A DNA stretch of 64,000 nucleotides from Scenedesmus sp. ARA3 (GCA_004335835.1 RWJK01001849.1:310001-374000), one strand, 5' to 3'. Counted from the first letter of the stretch, positions 24,255-36,876 are shown. Notes: a model not told the origin generated them from the sequence alone. Translations and numbers: made by a program.

Positions 24255-25640
24255 TCAATCTGCATGCGGCCTGGCTCCATGCGCTTCCGCCCAGTAGTCT
24301 CTCCCGTCAACTGCTGGGTGTTGTTCGTGCATCTGCCGCAGCTCCTGCTCCAGCCGCCCCTCACCATTTGCCGGCTGCTGCTGCTCCTGCTGCTGCTGCT
24401 GCTGCTGCTCCTGCAGCTCGTCTGCCGCAAACTGCTGCATGCCCTCCTCTGCAGCTGGCCTGATCGGCTCGTCCACTGGAAAGACTGCCTGGATGAAGCC
24501 GGGGGTCTTCAGCGGCCGCCTGCCAGTCATGCGCGGGTACACGTCTTCCAGGAAATAGTACGCGTGACCTGCAGCAAAGGAGGTGGCGGCAACAACAGCA
24601 GCAGCAGCACACAGGCAGAGAAGCTGAAAGTCGGTGCTATAAAAACGGCTGAGAGCCAGCTTTACCTTGTGCAAACGGGTGTCTGGGACACATCACCTGC
24701 CATCTCAAGACAACCCAAGCCGCATGGCGACAAAAGCACAAACTCCATTCCCCTTGAAAGCTATGAGGCCCTCTAACTCCAGCCTCTGCTGATGCTGCTG
24801 TTGCTGTACTGCCCACCGCTGTGAACACTGCTGTACACCTGATACCCAAGCCCAGCCGTCCCCAGCTAGTGACATTTCTGCCTATGATGCCCCTGAAGAG
24901 AACCTACTGCTGCTGCTGCTGCTGCTCTAGCCATACACTGCCACTCACCCGCCACCATGCCCAGCAGGTCCACCTTGGGGCTGCTGCCCAGCATCACGCT
25001 GAACGCCAGCAGCACCCACGGCAGGTACGGCGCAGTGAAGTTGAAGATGCCCAGGAAGCTCAGGTTCACATACTGGTGGCGCCGCCCCCACACGTACACC
25101 ATCATGAAGGTGAGGCTGCTGCCCAGGAACTCGATGGCCACAAAGGGGGCCAGCGAGGTCAGCAGCGCGCCGCCCAGCAGCAGCATCCACAGGAAGTCCG
25201 CGCTGCGGCCGCGGAAGGAGCCTGCAGGAAAGGGTGCGGGTGGTGTTTGTAGGATGTGTGTGCAGAGAGATGCTTGCAGGAAAGGTGAGGGGTGAGTATG
25301 CGCGCGAGGGGCGCTGCAGGGCATGCATCGAGTTCGTGCGAGCTGTATGCATGCGAGCAAAGTCTGCTGTTGAAAAGACAGCTGGGTTGGGTGGCAGCGC
25401 CAGTGGTGAGACCACACAAGCAGCCAGGGGATAACGCTGCTGCACTACGTGCGCTGCAGGAGGCCTTCAGCTGCTCCTCAGACACCACTGCCCAAGCCAG
25501 CTTGCAGACGGTGCCTGCAACTGCTGCTGTTATGCCGGCTCAACCAATGAAGCGGTTGCTGCAAATATGCTGTTGCTGCTGCTGCTCCCGCTACTGCTCC
25601 CGCTGCTGCTCCTGCTACTGACGCACACTGCGGCACGCTG

Positions 25641-25678
<38 letters not shown>

Positions 25679-26650
25679 TCAACCGCTGGGCCAGCTGTGC
25701 TGCCTGCCTGCCTGCCCATCAGCGCAGCAGCCTGCTGCTCACCCTCCTCTAGCGACTTGCAGTACTTCACAAGGAAGAACATGTGGAACACAAAGTCGAG
25801 GCCTGCAGCGCAAAAAAACAGGTTTAACATTGCATAAAATCAGAAAACCAGCAGATGTTGACGAATGTGCTGGTGCTGGTGGCAGTGCAAGCCAGGGAGC
25901 TGCATGCGAGGGCGCACAGTGATGTGGTCTAGCTACCTGGCCCTGCGGACCTTGCATCTCTGCAGCAGTACCCTGCTGATGCTCCTGGCAATTTGATTAT
26001 GCTGGCACTGCCGTTGATAAAGTTGCTGCGAACATGGACCCAGACCAATTGCTTGTGTAAAAAGGTAAAGGTAGCAGCGGCTCACCCAAGTTGCCAAAGA
26101 AGAAGAAGTTTGTCAACAGCCGCCATATCTCGCCCTTCTTGAAGATAAGATGAGAATTGAAGTACACGTTGAAGGGTGTGATGATCTGTGATGCCAGCAC
26201 AAACACACAACCGTGAACACACCAGCGACAGTGCGATCAATTGCAGCAGCAAGGCACAGGCAGGTCGTGCAGCAACAGATACAGCATTGCTGAGGGCAGT
26301 CGCTGCACTGACCGCCCCTTCCTGCTGCATACATTGGGTCCACATAAGTACGTAAACCTTTCTCACCTCTAGAGCACAGGCTGCCGTTGTCAGAAACGAT
26401 AAGGTCACATAGTACCTGGTGATGATGGGCAGCTGCAGCACACAGGAACAAGTCAGCCTCCTACCGGGCAGAGCTGCCGAGAGTACGCCCAAGAACGCAG
26501 AAAGTCAGCGCTTACCGACTTGTACCACTCGTCTGGAGACTGCGTGCAGCAAGACAAGCAGGTGCAGAGTCCGTGTTCAGCGTAAGCGAGCCTTGCCAGA
26601 CACTACCATCGTCACGCCCAACTCCAAAAGTAACGCAATAAACGTACCAT
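24255..26650 (-). CDS. DERL: Derlin (ER-associated degradation membrane protein)
   Basis: Seven exons with exact phase chaining: 26650-26648 (ATG only), 26539-26516, 26432-26367, 26185-26086, 25802-25743, 25221-24949 and 24568-24255, giving 279 residues. The product starts M-SPDEWYKS-LPIITRYYVT, then FNVYFNSHLIFKKGEIWRLL with NFFFFG, FHMFFLVKYCKSLEEG, FLWMLLLGGALL, MMVYVWGRRHQYVNLSFLG, and GHAYYFLEDVYPRM. This is the Derlin order: a rhomboid-pseudoprotease fold of hydrophobic helices with the conserved WR motif. The GxxxG/SxxLTF-type region and GHxYYFLED near the end are Derlin hallmarks. The Q-rich cytosolic tail is charged and ends without an obvious SHP box. Derlins help export misfolded proteins from the ER to Cdc48/p97. 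The gene is divergent from MePCE. Confidence 0.97.
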
Positions 26651-27248
26651 GGTGCAGGCCGCTGCTGGCCCAAAGCCAAGCAGTCGTTCACAGGTGAGCT
26701 TCTCGACGATGCACAAGTGTCCCAGCAGACCCCTAGAAACCAGCGATACCGCAAATACTTAAGCAGCAATAACTAAAAGTACAGCGATAGCAAGGATCAC
26801 AGCTGTGGCAAGCAAAAGCCGATCCAAAAACAAGTTCTGCAATGTGCGTAGGGCAGCTGTACACAATCCAGGTGTGATTGACTTATGCTCTGCTGCTGAT
26901 AAACCATTCAACTCTGCTGGTGACCCACCAGCTGTTATTAGCTGATGTCATGACACAAAGTGGCTGTTGCTCCGTGCTGACATCGGCTGACAAGTGCCTC
27001 AACGTTGGTGACATGATCATATCTTTTTGTTTCGTTGATGGCCCTGCTGAGGCAGCCTGCCCTCTTACGGACACAATCAAGGCTGGCAGCACCGGCACTG
27101 CTGTGTACAACTGGGTAGTGATCGAACTGTAAGCACTCTTCAACGCATTTGACTCCCATTTATTGCTGAACAGAGCATCTGCTGGCGGCAAGACGCCGCT
27201 GCATCGGTCACAACCAGCTGCTGCAGCAGCAGTGCCAGCAGCCTCAGC
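26651..27248. promoter_or_regulatory. Divergent promoter region, Derlin / MePCE
   Basis: 598 bp between two start codons pointing away from each other, so both promoters and 5' UTRs must lie here unless a gene has an untranslated upstream exon. No clear TATA box or known algal element was identified. Confidence 0.55.
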
Positions 27249-29297
27249 ATGGCTGCAGACAGGGCTGTGGAGTTTAACCAGCAGCTTGAAGAACACAGGA
27301 GCAACCTAACAGCCAACCAGCTGAAAAGGGCGCGCAAGAAGCGGGCAAAGCTGTTTCAGCAGGTGAGGAGGCAGATGAAGCGGCTTCAAACCCCTGTTTG
27401 GCAATGCAGCTGCATTCGTCGCAACACGCATGCGTCCATACACAACGGCTGCTGCACTGCTTCACCTGCACATCTTGCTGTGCTGTTCTTACGCATGCAT
27501 CTATGTGCCTGTATCTTTGCTGTCGCCTGCAGGCACTGACAGCCAGCCTAGCAGACGGCTGCCAGCCTGCAGCCAAGCGCACCAAGTTTTCAGACGACGA
27601 GTGGCCAGAGCCATCCATGTCTTCCCAGCTGCAGGACGGCAGCACCTGCAAGCAGCAGCAGCAGCAGGACGATAGCCTGTGTCATACTGCAGAGGGCAGG
27701 CGTGCTCAACATGAAGCGGAGCTAGGCAGCACGCTTTCTGGCACGGCTGCGCAGCAAGCCGCTGCCGCTGCTGCAGGCAGCCATATAGAGCAGCAGCAGC
27801 AGCAGGGGAAGAAGCGTCGCAGCAAACACCGCAAGCCGCCGCTTGCAGGCCTCAAGCTGCTGCAGCCGCGCAGTGGCAGTAGCCAGCAGGTTGACTTCAG
27901 AGCAGGTGGTAGCGCCAGGCACGCAGCAGACATGTCTGATGTGTGGAAGGCACTGCAGCACCAAGCGCTCTCACAGCAGCAGCAGCCAGAGCAGTCGCTT
28001 GGTGACTGTGCTGCCAGCGCTGCAGCAGCAGGTGCCTCGCTCGATACAAGCGACACTCAGCAGCTGGCGACGCCAGCAGCAGCAGCCGCCGCCGCAGCAG
28101 CAGCAGCAGCAGCAGGAGTGGCAGCCAGCAGCAGCCATCCTGGGGCCTGTGGCAGCGCCAGCATCGGCCCCTGCAGGACAGACATGTCTGGAGAGCTCGC
28201 TGTCATCAAGCAGGAGCTCAGCAGCAACGGCAGCGTGGACCATGCCAGCTGCAACAGCAGCATGATGCATCTGGCTATGCCAGGGCCCAGCAGCAGCTAC
28301 GACGCCGGCAGCAGCCACAGCAGGAGCATGGAGCAGCAGCAGCAGCAGTTGCAGCAGGAGGACAGTGCGGCGGTGCAGCAGCAGCAGCGCAAGAAGCAGC
28401 GGCCTAGCTTCCAGTATGGCAACTACCACCACTACTACGGCTACCGCATAGGGCCTAGTGGCTTTGAGGATGCACGGCTCAAGGTGGGCAGGGGCAGCAG
28501 CAGCTGTTGCAGTTGCACATATGCTGTGCTGCTGTCACATCTGTTGCATGTTGCGCTGCTACTGCTGTGTGCTGGGTAGCGCATCATGGCAGCCGCCACG
28601 GTCGCACGTCTGGAGACAAACACAGCAAGTGTTGCAATTCCACTTGCCTCCGCGGCACCAGCAGCTGATGCTATCCCGCTGCGCGTGCTGTTGCTGCTGC
28701 TGCTGCTGCTGCCAGGTGCTGGACCCCTCTTGGTTCAGGGGCGCTGACGTGCTTGATGTGGGCTGCAACGAGGGCCTGCTCAGCCTGGCCCTGGCGGTGG
28801 GCTGCTGCTGCCGCAGCATGACTGGCGTGGACATAGACCCGGCACTGGTGGCCAAGGCGTGCACCAACCTTAGCAGGACACGCAGCGAGCTGACGCAGCA
28901 GATGCGGGCGGCAGTTGCAGCCAGGTGGGTGCGGAGGCGCAGGTAGAGCAGCTGCCTAAGCAGTGTTGTTACAGGTTTGTTGGCACCATGGGCAGCGGGG
29001 CAGCTGTCCAATGGATACTGCTTAGCAGCAGCAGCAGCAGCAGCTCTATGTCTTGTGCACTGACGCTGGCATGTTATTGAGCGATGGTGCTCCAGAGGCA
29101 GTGTCATAATCGCTGCTTGTTGTTGCCTTGCAGGGACGCCTATGCAAGCAGCCGCAGGCTTGCATTGCCGCCCCCGCAGGCGGCACAGCCAGCTGCAGCT
29201 GCACTTGACGGTCCTCTTAGTATAGTTGCAGCATCAAGCGCTGCACTGCTTGGCAACAGTAGCACAGCAGCCGGGCGGCAGCAGCCGCAGCAGCTGG

Positions 29298-29331
<34 letters not shown>

Positions 29332-30246
29332 CCCACAGCCAGAACAGCAGCAGGAACAGGAGCAGCTTGATGCACAGCAGCAGCAGTCACATCCACAACA
29401 GCAGCAGCAGCAGTGGCAGGACCAGCGGGATCAGTTTCGGCAGCTGACGGCGCGTGTGCAGCAGCTGTCTGCGCAGATTAAGGCGCTGACGCGTGTGGGG
29501 TTCAAGGCCGGCAACTGGCTGGAGCAGGGCTGTGCCAGCAACAAGTACGAGGTGGTCACCTGCTTCAGCGTGAGCAAGTGGGTGCACCTCAACTGGGGTG
29601 ATGACGGGCTCATGAGGCTCTTCCACAAGTTCTACAGGTGGGTCTGGCTGCTTTAATTTCTTCTTCTGATGGGTATCACCCTCGATTTCAGCGGCAACCT
29701 TTTGTGGCAGTGGTGGCAGTGGTTGTATCACTTGTGCTGAGGGCAGCAGCGTGTGCTGTGCACTACACGCTTGTGCTCGTCATCACTGTGTAACCAGTGC
29801 ATGTTGTCTGCTGTCATGCTGCTGGGAAGGCAGGTTGCTGCTGTTGGTTTGTGGCGGTCCATTATAATCGCATCAGTTTTGTCTGGGGAGTGCGCACGCG
29901 CACTGTCACTGAATCTGTGCCTTCGGACTGCCTGTCTTGCGTGGTCACCTTTCCTGCAAGCAGGTGCCTCGCGCCTGGTGGCCTGCTGGTGCTGGAGCCG
30001 CAGCAATGGAAGTCCTACCAGGCAGCAGTGCACAAGCAGGGCGGCACCTCCGCGCCCTTCTACAAGCCAGAGCAGCTGAAGCTGCGGCCAGAGGGCTTTG
30101 TGGGCTTCCTCACGCAGCGGGTGGGGTTCGAACTGGTGCAGCAGCTGAGCGCAGTGTCGCAGGCAGCAGGGCCTGGCGCTGTGCCGGTCAAGGGCTTTGA
30201 CCGGCCTATCCTGGTGCTGCGCAAGCCAGCAGCGCTGGCCAACTGA
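27249..30246 (+). CDS. MEPCE: MePCE/Bin3-type RNA 5'-methylphosphate capping methyltransferase
   Basis: Five exons, all phases consistent: 27249-27362, 27533-28483, 28716-28924, 29134-29637 and 29964-30246, giving 686 residues. Start: ATG at 27249 gives a basic [13 protein letters not shown]-terminus. The Bin3 signature [13 protein letters not shown] (about 28410-28450) precedes the SAM-binding motif [16 protein letters not shown] and the acidic VDIDP. After a disordered Gln/Ala insert come the Bin3 block [16 protein letters not shown], then [16 protein letters not shown], and [11 protein letters not shown] at the end. The family transfers a methyl group to the gamma-phosphate of small RNAs such as 7SK and U6. 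A long low-complexity stretch (exon 2) and the polyQ insert between SAM motifs (29280-29410) make it larger than the catalytic core. Nuclear location is inferred from the family and the basic N-terminus. Confidence 0.95.
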
Positions 30247-30404
30247 TGGGTGCTGCCTTGTGTGCGCGTGTGGCTCGATCCGGCTGGACATTCGCTCGGG
30301 AGTTTTACTTTGGTTGCATCTTGTGGCTTGCTATCGGGTTCTCATAATATTTGAGCTGAAAGAGGGGCAAGTGACTCACTCTAGGGTGATAGCTTGCCTA
30401 CCCC

Positions 30405-30409
30405 TGTAA
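30405..30409 (+). terminator. Candidate TGTAA polyadenylation signal (MePCE)
   Basis: TGTAA, the usual chlorophyte poly(A) signal word, about 160 bases past the MePCE stop. A second one lies at 30615-30619. Which is used cannot be told from sequence. Confidence 0.4.
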
Positions 30410-30614
30410 AAGACCTCTCTCCCGGCTGGACTGGCGACAGCAGGTGCAGCTTGATTGGCACTGACTGCCTTGTACGCCTTGGTTGGTGCTGCAGCGGTTA
30501 CTGGGCGTGCTGATTTGGTTCATCGTGCCATGTGCTGGTTGCTGTCAGGGGGCAAATTGTACGATGATCATGCTGCTGGGAACAGCAGCAGCAGCAGCAG
30601 CAGAGCAGGGTTGT

Positions 30615-30619
30615 TGTAA
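30615..30619 (+). terminator. Second candidate TGTAA polyadenylation signal (MePCE)
   Basis: TGTAA located just after a short CAG run and before ACTGACTGAC; about 370 bases past the stop codon, a typical 3' UTR length in green algae. Confidence 0.35.
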
Positions 30620-31009
30620 CCTACTGACTGACTGACCATGAATTTACCACAGCTCATCAGTGCCAGTATGCGTGTATGTACGTCACATTGGTGCTGTTAT
30701 ACGTCTATCGGCTCATCTTTTCACCTTTGCCACAGCACCACGCAAACGCGCCTGTGTTTCCCGCTCGTTGGTTGCTGTCATATTTTTGCAACAGCAAGCC
30801 GAACTCTATACTTTCAACACATTATAAACAAGGGTCTGATTGTTCGTTGCACGAAACGCCCGATGTGGACACGCTGCTGAAGCTCGTTTGTACTGGCTGT
30901 TGCTGAAAGGGTGATGCACGGACAGGCATGCGAGCCTGGGACCGTCGTTAACACTTTACTGCACGAAACGCTTCTTTGTTGCGCTTGACGGCAAACTGGC
31001 TTGCACGTG
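30620..31009. other. Intergenic, MePCE to GT32
   Basis: Promoter-side flank of the GT32 gene. No gene, repeat or RNA recognised. Confidence 0.5.
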
Positions 31010-32170
31010 ATGCCGAAGCTCAGCAAGCTTGCTGCCCGAGCAGAGCGTTTGAGATGGCAGGCCCAAGAGCTAATACAGGCTCTGTTCACCATTCGCATAG
31101 TGCTTCTGGTGTTAGCAGCAACTGTTCTTTGGAGCAGTGGCAGCTTCATACACAGCACATGCAGCAGTGTCCCTAGCACTTCAGCAGCAGCAACCAGCAA
31201 CCACCACGTTGCGCCGGAGCAGCAGCAGCTATCAGCTGGGCATGCAGCAGCAGCAGCTACAACCGGACCTGGGAGAGTCATACAGCATACCAGCGCAGTG
31301 TACAGCGATGTGCCTGGCTATGCTGGGCCACCATATATCCTGCCCAGGTTCATCCATCAAACAGTTGAGGACAGGACGACGATGTCTTGCCAAGTACGGG
31401 AGAGCGTCCAGACCTGGATTGACATGAACCCTGGGTACGTTCACCGGCTGTACGATGCCCGCGACCGCCTGGAGTTTGTGCAGCAGCACTACCCGCAGCT
31501 GTTGGACCTGTTCCAGGCGCTGCCAACAAATGTGGAGCGAGCAGATTTCTGGCGCTACCTGGCCCTGCACAAGCTCGGCGGTGTGTATGCAGACAGCGAC
31601 GTGCGCTGCATGCAGCCAATCAGCAGCTGGAACGCAGAGCACGGGCACGATGCAGCGCTGCTGGCTGGCATCGCCAAGCGCACGCTGCATGGCTACACGA
31701 TCGAGTTCAACCAGTTTGTGATGGCAGCGATGCCTGGCCACCCAGTCATGGCCTCCATGCCGGTAGTCATCGCCAGCAATTTCGCATCATCGTTCCTGCG
31801 AGGGCGTGCGGTCAGCGACCAAGGACTCTTCCATGATGCAGGCGTGCTGGGGCGCACTGGGCCTGGCGCCTTCACAGCAGCGCTGCGGCACTACAACGAG
31901 CGCGTGGGCGGCCACTGGCCTATCAACTCCACGCGCGCAGACCAGCTGGGAGGAATTCTGTTTGGCACGGTGCGTGCCATGCCCAAGTTTGTGCTGGGTA
32001 TGGGCTGGGAGACGATTGACTTCAGCATGACCTGTGACCAGGTCAAGCAGCAGGTGCGGCCGGAGGCGTACATCTGCCACCAGTTCTTTGGCACCTGGAA
32101 GAAGCAGCCGGAGGTGGCCACCAACCTCACATACAGCGGCTGCGCGCCTGGTCTGCGCTACGCAGAGCAG

Positions 32171-32202
<32 letters not shown>

Positions 32203-32368
32203 CAATGGTGGCGGTGCCAGCAGTAGAAGTCGAGGCAGCGGCGACGCAAGCAGCAGCAACAGCAGCAACCTGGGCAGTAGCAGAGGTGGCAGCACTGGAG
32301 TCAACAGACCTGGAGAAACTGGCTTACCTCCAGATCTCGTAGTTGGGGCAGCAAGTGGCTTGATTTAG
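31010..32368 (+). CDS. GT32 family glycosyltransferase (OCH1-like type II membrane protein)
   Basis: A single uninterrupted frame of 452 residues from the ATG at 31010; all confident neighbours have introns. A short basic N-terminus precedes one hydrophobic span (about residues 25-45, IRIVLLVLAATVLW), then a Ser/Gln/Ala stem, matching a Golgi type II topology. The catalytic region has the GT32 signatures PRFIHQTVEDR, TWIDMNPGYVHRLYD, ERADFWRYLALHKLGGVYADSDV with the DxD-type metal site in YADSDV, followed by EFNQFVMAAMPGHP and the late HQFFGTW. OCH1-like enzymes add mannose or other hexoses during glycan building; the donor and acceptor here are unknown. The C-terminus is a Ser/Gly-rich tail encoded by CAG-type repeats and probably disordered. 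The lack of introns could indicate retroposition or loss. Confidence 0.93.
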
Positions 32369-33202
32369 CAGCTGCTGCCGAAGCAACTTGCAAGCGGTGA
32401 GGCACCACCGCTGGAATAGATGCCTGTCGGTGGCAGGGTGACAGCAGGCCATGTGTCATAGTGCTTGGCTGGCCATGCGACGGCCACAGGATTATTCTGT
32501 GCATACAGCCTGTAGCCTGTGGTGCAGCTTCACAGAATCACCAGTCCCTTTGTTTCAATTCAAGTGAGCATGGCGACTGGCCACTCCCAGGCTTGTGTGT
32601 GCCTCTGTGGTGATCTGTGATGTTACACACACAGTGCACGTCATGCCCACTGGGCATGAAGTGGCACTTCATGTAAAAGGACTAATGTATAAGAACGAAT
32701 TTAGGCACCCACCGAGTCCTGCGGACTATGGTGACTGCGTAGCTGCTCAATACAAGCAAAGCTTGCAAGCAAGCAAATGTGTACATGTTATGCAGTGCAC
32801 AACTGACAGCTGAGGGTAAACAGCAGGAGTTGGACAGGCTTGCAGGTGTGGATTCTTGCCGGCGATTGTGCAGCTGGACCGGGCTGCTGGTGCTGAAAAG
32901 GTGATTGTAGGTCTTCGTAAAGGAGACCACTGGGACCCTGGGACCCTGAGGGCCCACCAGTCACAGCACGGAGCACACATGTCATGGTCACTTTCGCTGA
33001 TCTCAACCGCAGGCTAAGTGTGCATGTCAAAGGACAGAAGCCTCGTTGCTGTGTGTTTTTACTGCTGATTCGGCCGAGCTTGACGTTGTCACTGCATCTT
33101 TTCCCCACAGCACGACAAGCTTTTCCAAGTTCCTGACTGGCACGAGATCCGGTGCTGCGTTACACTTCAAAACAGCCTTCACTTATCATTTGCAAGGCAG
33201 GC
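32369..33202. other. Intergenic, GT32 to DUF7918-like gene A
   Basis: No supported gene. A small perfect direct repeat, TGGGACCC (32929-32946), is the only notable feature seen. Confidence 0.5.
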
Positions 33203-35524
33203 ATGGAGCGGGTGCACGCTGAAGTGATGCCAGTGGGTAACAACGCCAGGGAGCCCCTGCCCATGTTGGTGCACAATGGCAAGAAGTACGTTATATCTGA
33301 ACCAGGAACAGAATGGGGACTGCGTGTGGTCATCGAGAACGCCAAGCAGGACCAGCGCTACAGAGTAAGCCAGCCTCAGCAGCAGCACTGCTGGGCCACT
33401 GCTCCTGCTGACTTGGCAGCAGCAAACAAGTGCTGGATGCTATGTCTGACTGCCAGTCTCTCCGACGACTGCGAGTTTTCTAACCTTGCCATGACAAGCA
33501 GCATCCGAGCATGCTATATCAGCGTGTTTCCCCTGCAACACGTGGTCAACACAGCAGCAGATGTCTGGAGCAGCAGGATCCCAGTGAGACAGCAGTATTC
33601 ATCAGCTGTGCATGTGCTATCCAGTCAGTTGTCCAGAACCTGTTCAATGCTGTGCGCTTCAACTCAGAGTGCTTCCGTCTTGGGTCTGTTCTGTTTTGTC
33701 AGGTCTGGGTGAAGCTGGATGGCAAATGCATTGGCTACACCAAGGCACCCCTCTGCGAGAGCTCCACGCGCTGCTGCAGCGTAACCTTTGAAGGGTTTGC
33801 CCACACAGACCCCTACTCTGGCAACATAGCCTACAGGGCATTCAAGTTTGGCTCATTGAAGCCAGCAGCGCATGCTGCAACAGTGCAGCATCCTGACCAG
33901 ATCCAAGCAGGCAGGATAGAAGTGACCTGCGAGGCTGTCGTTAGGAGTGGCACGTATGAGCCCAGGCACTGTGATACCAAGTGGGCAACAGATGCAGCCA
34001 ACAAGAAGCTGCCAGAGGGTGGGTTGCTGTGCACCTGTGCGCTGGCGTGACAGCTGCTGACATAACTCACTGCAGCGCATGCCCAGTCCGCTCATCTTAG
34101 CAATCAAAATAGCTAACACCGTGTTGCATAGATGGCAATAGTGTGGGTACCATGCGAGCCCTTTGTCAATTGTCACGGCAACATTGTGTCTGGGTTGGAT
34201 CGGCGCCCCAGCAACTTTGTGCTGGGTCACCACCCCATCACGAGGTGCGGCTGAATACTTATCTTTGCTTCAAGCAACATGTTCTGATGCAATAAACTTG
34301 TCATCACACACACTCGGGACACACTGGTGCTCTTGTGCAAACCTATATTCATGAAACTTAAGCTGCTGCCACTATGTGCTGCTGCCCCTTTCTGCTTGCA
34401 GGCAAGAAGTGGTTCCTGCAGCCCGGCCTGCAGGCTGAGGAGGGCAGCACAGTCAGTAAGACAAGTTACAAATGGGGCAACCACACATATGCAATGGTGT
34501 GTTTCACATATGCACGCCATCTCCATCTGTCATGACTGATTGTCGGGTGCCAGAGCAGTTGTCATATCTGTCAACGTGATGTGGCTCGGTACATGTACCT
34601 TTTTGCCTTTCAGAGGCCGTCTGTGGCATGTTTGCTTGATTCTGTTCACCTTGCTGTGCCAAAGGCATTTGATCTTGCCATGCTTGCCTGATCCAGTGTG
34701 GTGGCTGCTGAACTTGCTGCAGATGTACCCGCTGCCAGTGCTGCACATGTTCTACGACACTGCCGACAACCTGCGCCTGAGGAAGATCCTGGACCCCAGC
34801 AAGCCGCAGCACGCAACCATACTGGCACGCGCCAGCAACGCAGGTGTGCATGAGTGTGAGAGCAAGGGAGAGGGGGTGTGTGACCAGGAGAAAGGGAGAT
34901 AGCATGCGACAGATTGTGAACAAAGAGGCACTGCCACAGCCCAATGAGTCACAGCAAGGCTGCCGCCAGCAGCAGATCCACTTGAGGGCACCCTTGCTTG
35001 CACACATGCAGTAAACGTCGCTTGTGTCTGTATGTTTGATGTGCAGGATGGCAGTAGTTGGGTTTCCTCTTTGACACACTGCCGCCAGGTTGCTGCTACA
35101 AACACAGCTTCATGCATTGTGCCAGACGTGAGCTCAGCTGGCAGTGCCACCGCAAATGTAACACAACCCGCGCTTGTTTTGCCTGCCGCATCTCTACTGC
35201 GCAGGCGTGGCGCGCAGCAGCAGCAGCGGCAGGAGGCAGCCCAAGCAGGAGCAGCGCGCTGCTGGCGTGAAGCGGGAGCGAGGCGCAGACCAGCAGCGGC
35301 AGGCGGCAGCAGGTGCTGCTGGCGACTCAGATGCTGCTGCAGTGCCGCGCAGTGCCACTGTTGAGACGATCAACCTGGCAGACGAGGCGCCCGCCCCGCT
35401 GCGTGTTGGCGGGCGTGCACTGGCTGCTGACGAGCTGGCGGTGTGTGACCTGGCGCGCAGCGATGACGAGGACGGCCCGGTGTGGTGCGTGCAGCAGAAG
35501 CAGGCCATAGAGCTGGCGGTGTGA
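33203..35524 (+). CDS. DUF7918-like protein, tandem copy A
   Basis: Five exons: 33203-33364, 33703-34018, 34402-34496, 34723-34843 and 35205-35524, 337 residues, phases consistent and shared with copy B. The N-terminal half (GTEWGLRVVIENAKQDQRYRV, WVKLDGKCIGY, then RAFKFGSLKPA) has the layout of the DUF7918 beta-sandwich-like domain known mainly from fungi: an edge strand, a VxLDG turn, and FxFxxL near the end. A KKWFLQPGL segment, a YDTADNLRLRKILDPSKPQH helix and a Ser/Arg/Lys-rich region follow. The end carries VKRERG (VKRE fits the sumoylation pattern hydrophobic-K-x-E) and an acidic SDDEDGPVWC tail. Function unknown; a nuclear role is a guess from the basic and acidic tail. Domain naming is from memory and uncertain; the gene model is firm because copy B repeats it. 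Confidence 0.8.
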
Positions 35525-36876
35525 GCAGCGCGCTGGCACAACCAAGGTTGAGGGCCATGTGTTTGTGTTGGAACAGCAGCATGATCTGTCACTTGTACAT
35601 TCAAGCAGGACGATGTTGGTGTGTATGTCGTTATATAACATACATATGTGTGAAGTGTGTCAGCAGCTGCTGTGTGGTGCCTCAGGCGCCTGCACCCATC
35701 TTGCCTGCTCAATGCCTGCTCACTGGGCGGGCACATTGATCTGGTCGGAAAACTGCTGCTGCTGCCGCTGAGGCACCGCCATTGTCATGTCGTTGCCGCT
35801 CTCTGTATCATGTCAAGTGGTTGATGGTTATCATTTGTGTGTGTTTTGGGGAGTCGACCAATGTGGTCAGTCAGGGATTGCGGGCGATCGTGCGCGATAA
35901 AGCCACTTGCAGTTGACAGCAGTGTATGGGGTGGGCAGATATGCTGGTGCACTGATTGCAGGCAAGTTGTGGCAAGTTGTGGCAACACAAGTGTGGTGAT
36001 GTTAAGTGCACCCGGGATGTACTAAGTGGCATTGTCCGACTTTGTTTGGGCCAATGGCTAATTTGCGTGCGCAGGACAAGGACCTGCGCAGGATGCAGTA
36101 CTGAAAGCGCGGTTGCAGCAAACCCTTGCATGCAAGCCGCAGGCTGACGTTTGGATTCTGGAGATGCACAGCAGCCGCATGTGGTGGTTGGAGTTCGCGG
36201 AGGGGGTCAGCAGTGCACAGCAATGCACGGCAATGCCACAAGCCGGTGATCTCAATGAGGGGTGCACCCCTGTTGATGATGTACAGCCGCTGACTCAGTG
36301 TCAGACAGCAGCTGTCATTTTGTTGCCAGTCATGAATGTAGCTCATATCGGGCTGTGCATGTGACGGATGCCAGCCACATGTTGGTGTACAGTAAGTGCT
36401 GCTGAGAACTGGTTGTGAGGCTGAAGTAAGGGTCGGGTGGATGTCTTGGTATCAGTCGCTGATAACAAGTTGTTATGTGGAGGTGCGCAGCCAGCTGGCA
36501 GTGCCTTGGCTGGCTGCAGTGTCTTGACTGGCTGCAGCCATTCCTCCATTGCTGCGTTGGCTCTGGAAGATGGCTTTGCTACCATCCACGATACTGCAGC
36601 GATGCGTTGGTAGCTCTCCGCAGCGGAGATCAGGGTTTACCAGTCCACAGCACGCAGCACACGTGTTACTTTCAATCTCGCTGGTGCCATAACCAATCCC
36701 ACACTGCGAACGCCTGCCAAAAAAGGCATTGCTTCCTGGCTGTGTGCCTTGCTTACGTAGCTGAGCTTGACGATTGTCAGCATTCAAACGAGAGCGGGTT
36801 CACATTCTTTTTGCACGGTCATTCACTCGACCCATATCCCAACTTACCTTCCCTATCTTTGATATTGCAAGTGTGT
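35525..36876. other. Flank between tandem DUF7918-like copies
   Basis: The first 400 or so bases (35525 to about 35945) match the region after copy B (38862 to about 39540, minus the insertion at 39246-39481), so the duplicated unit includes 3' UTR sequence. The remainder holds short imperfect GGCTGGCAGTG/GGCTGCAGTG repeats near 36490-36540 and no gene I can support. Confidence 0.6.

Noticed and set aside
24255..26650. Active rhomboid protease
   Set aside because: The sequence follows Derlin signatures and I see no GxSx catalytic serine motif.
27398..28579. A 393-codon plus-strand frame read as an independent gene
   Set aside because: Its 27533-28483 part is exon 2 of the MePCE gene; the ends run through splice sites into introns.
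30990..31010. Earlier TTG/GTG start for the GT32 gene
   Set aside because: The ATG at 31010 already gives a complete type II membrane anchor; non-ATG starts are not expected in a nuclear gene.
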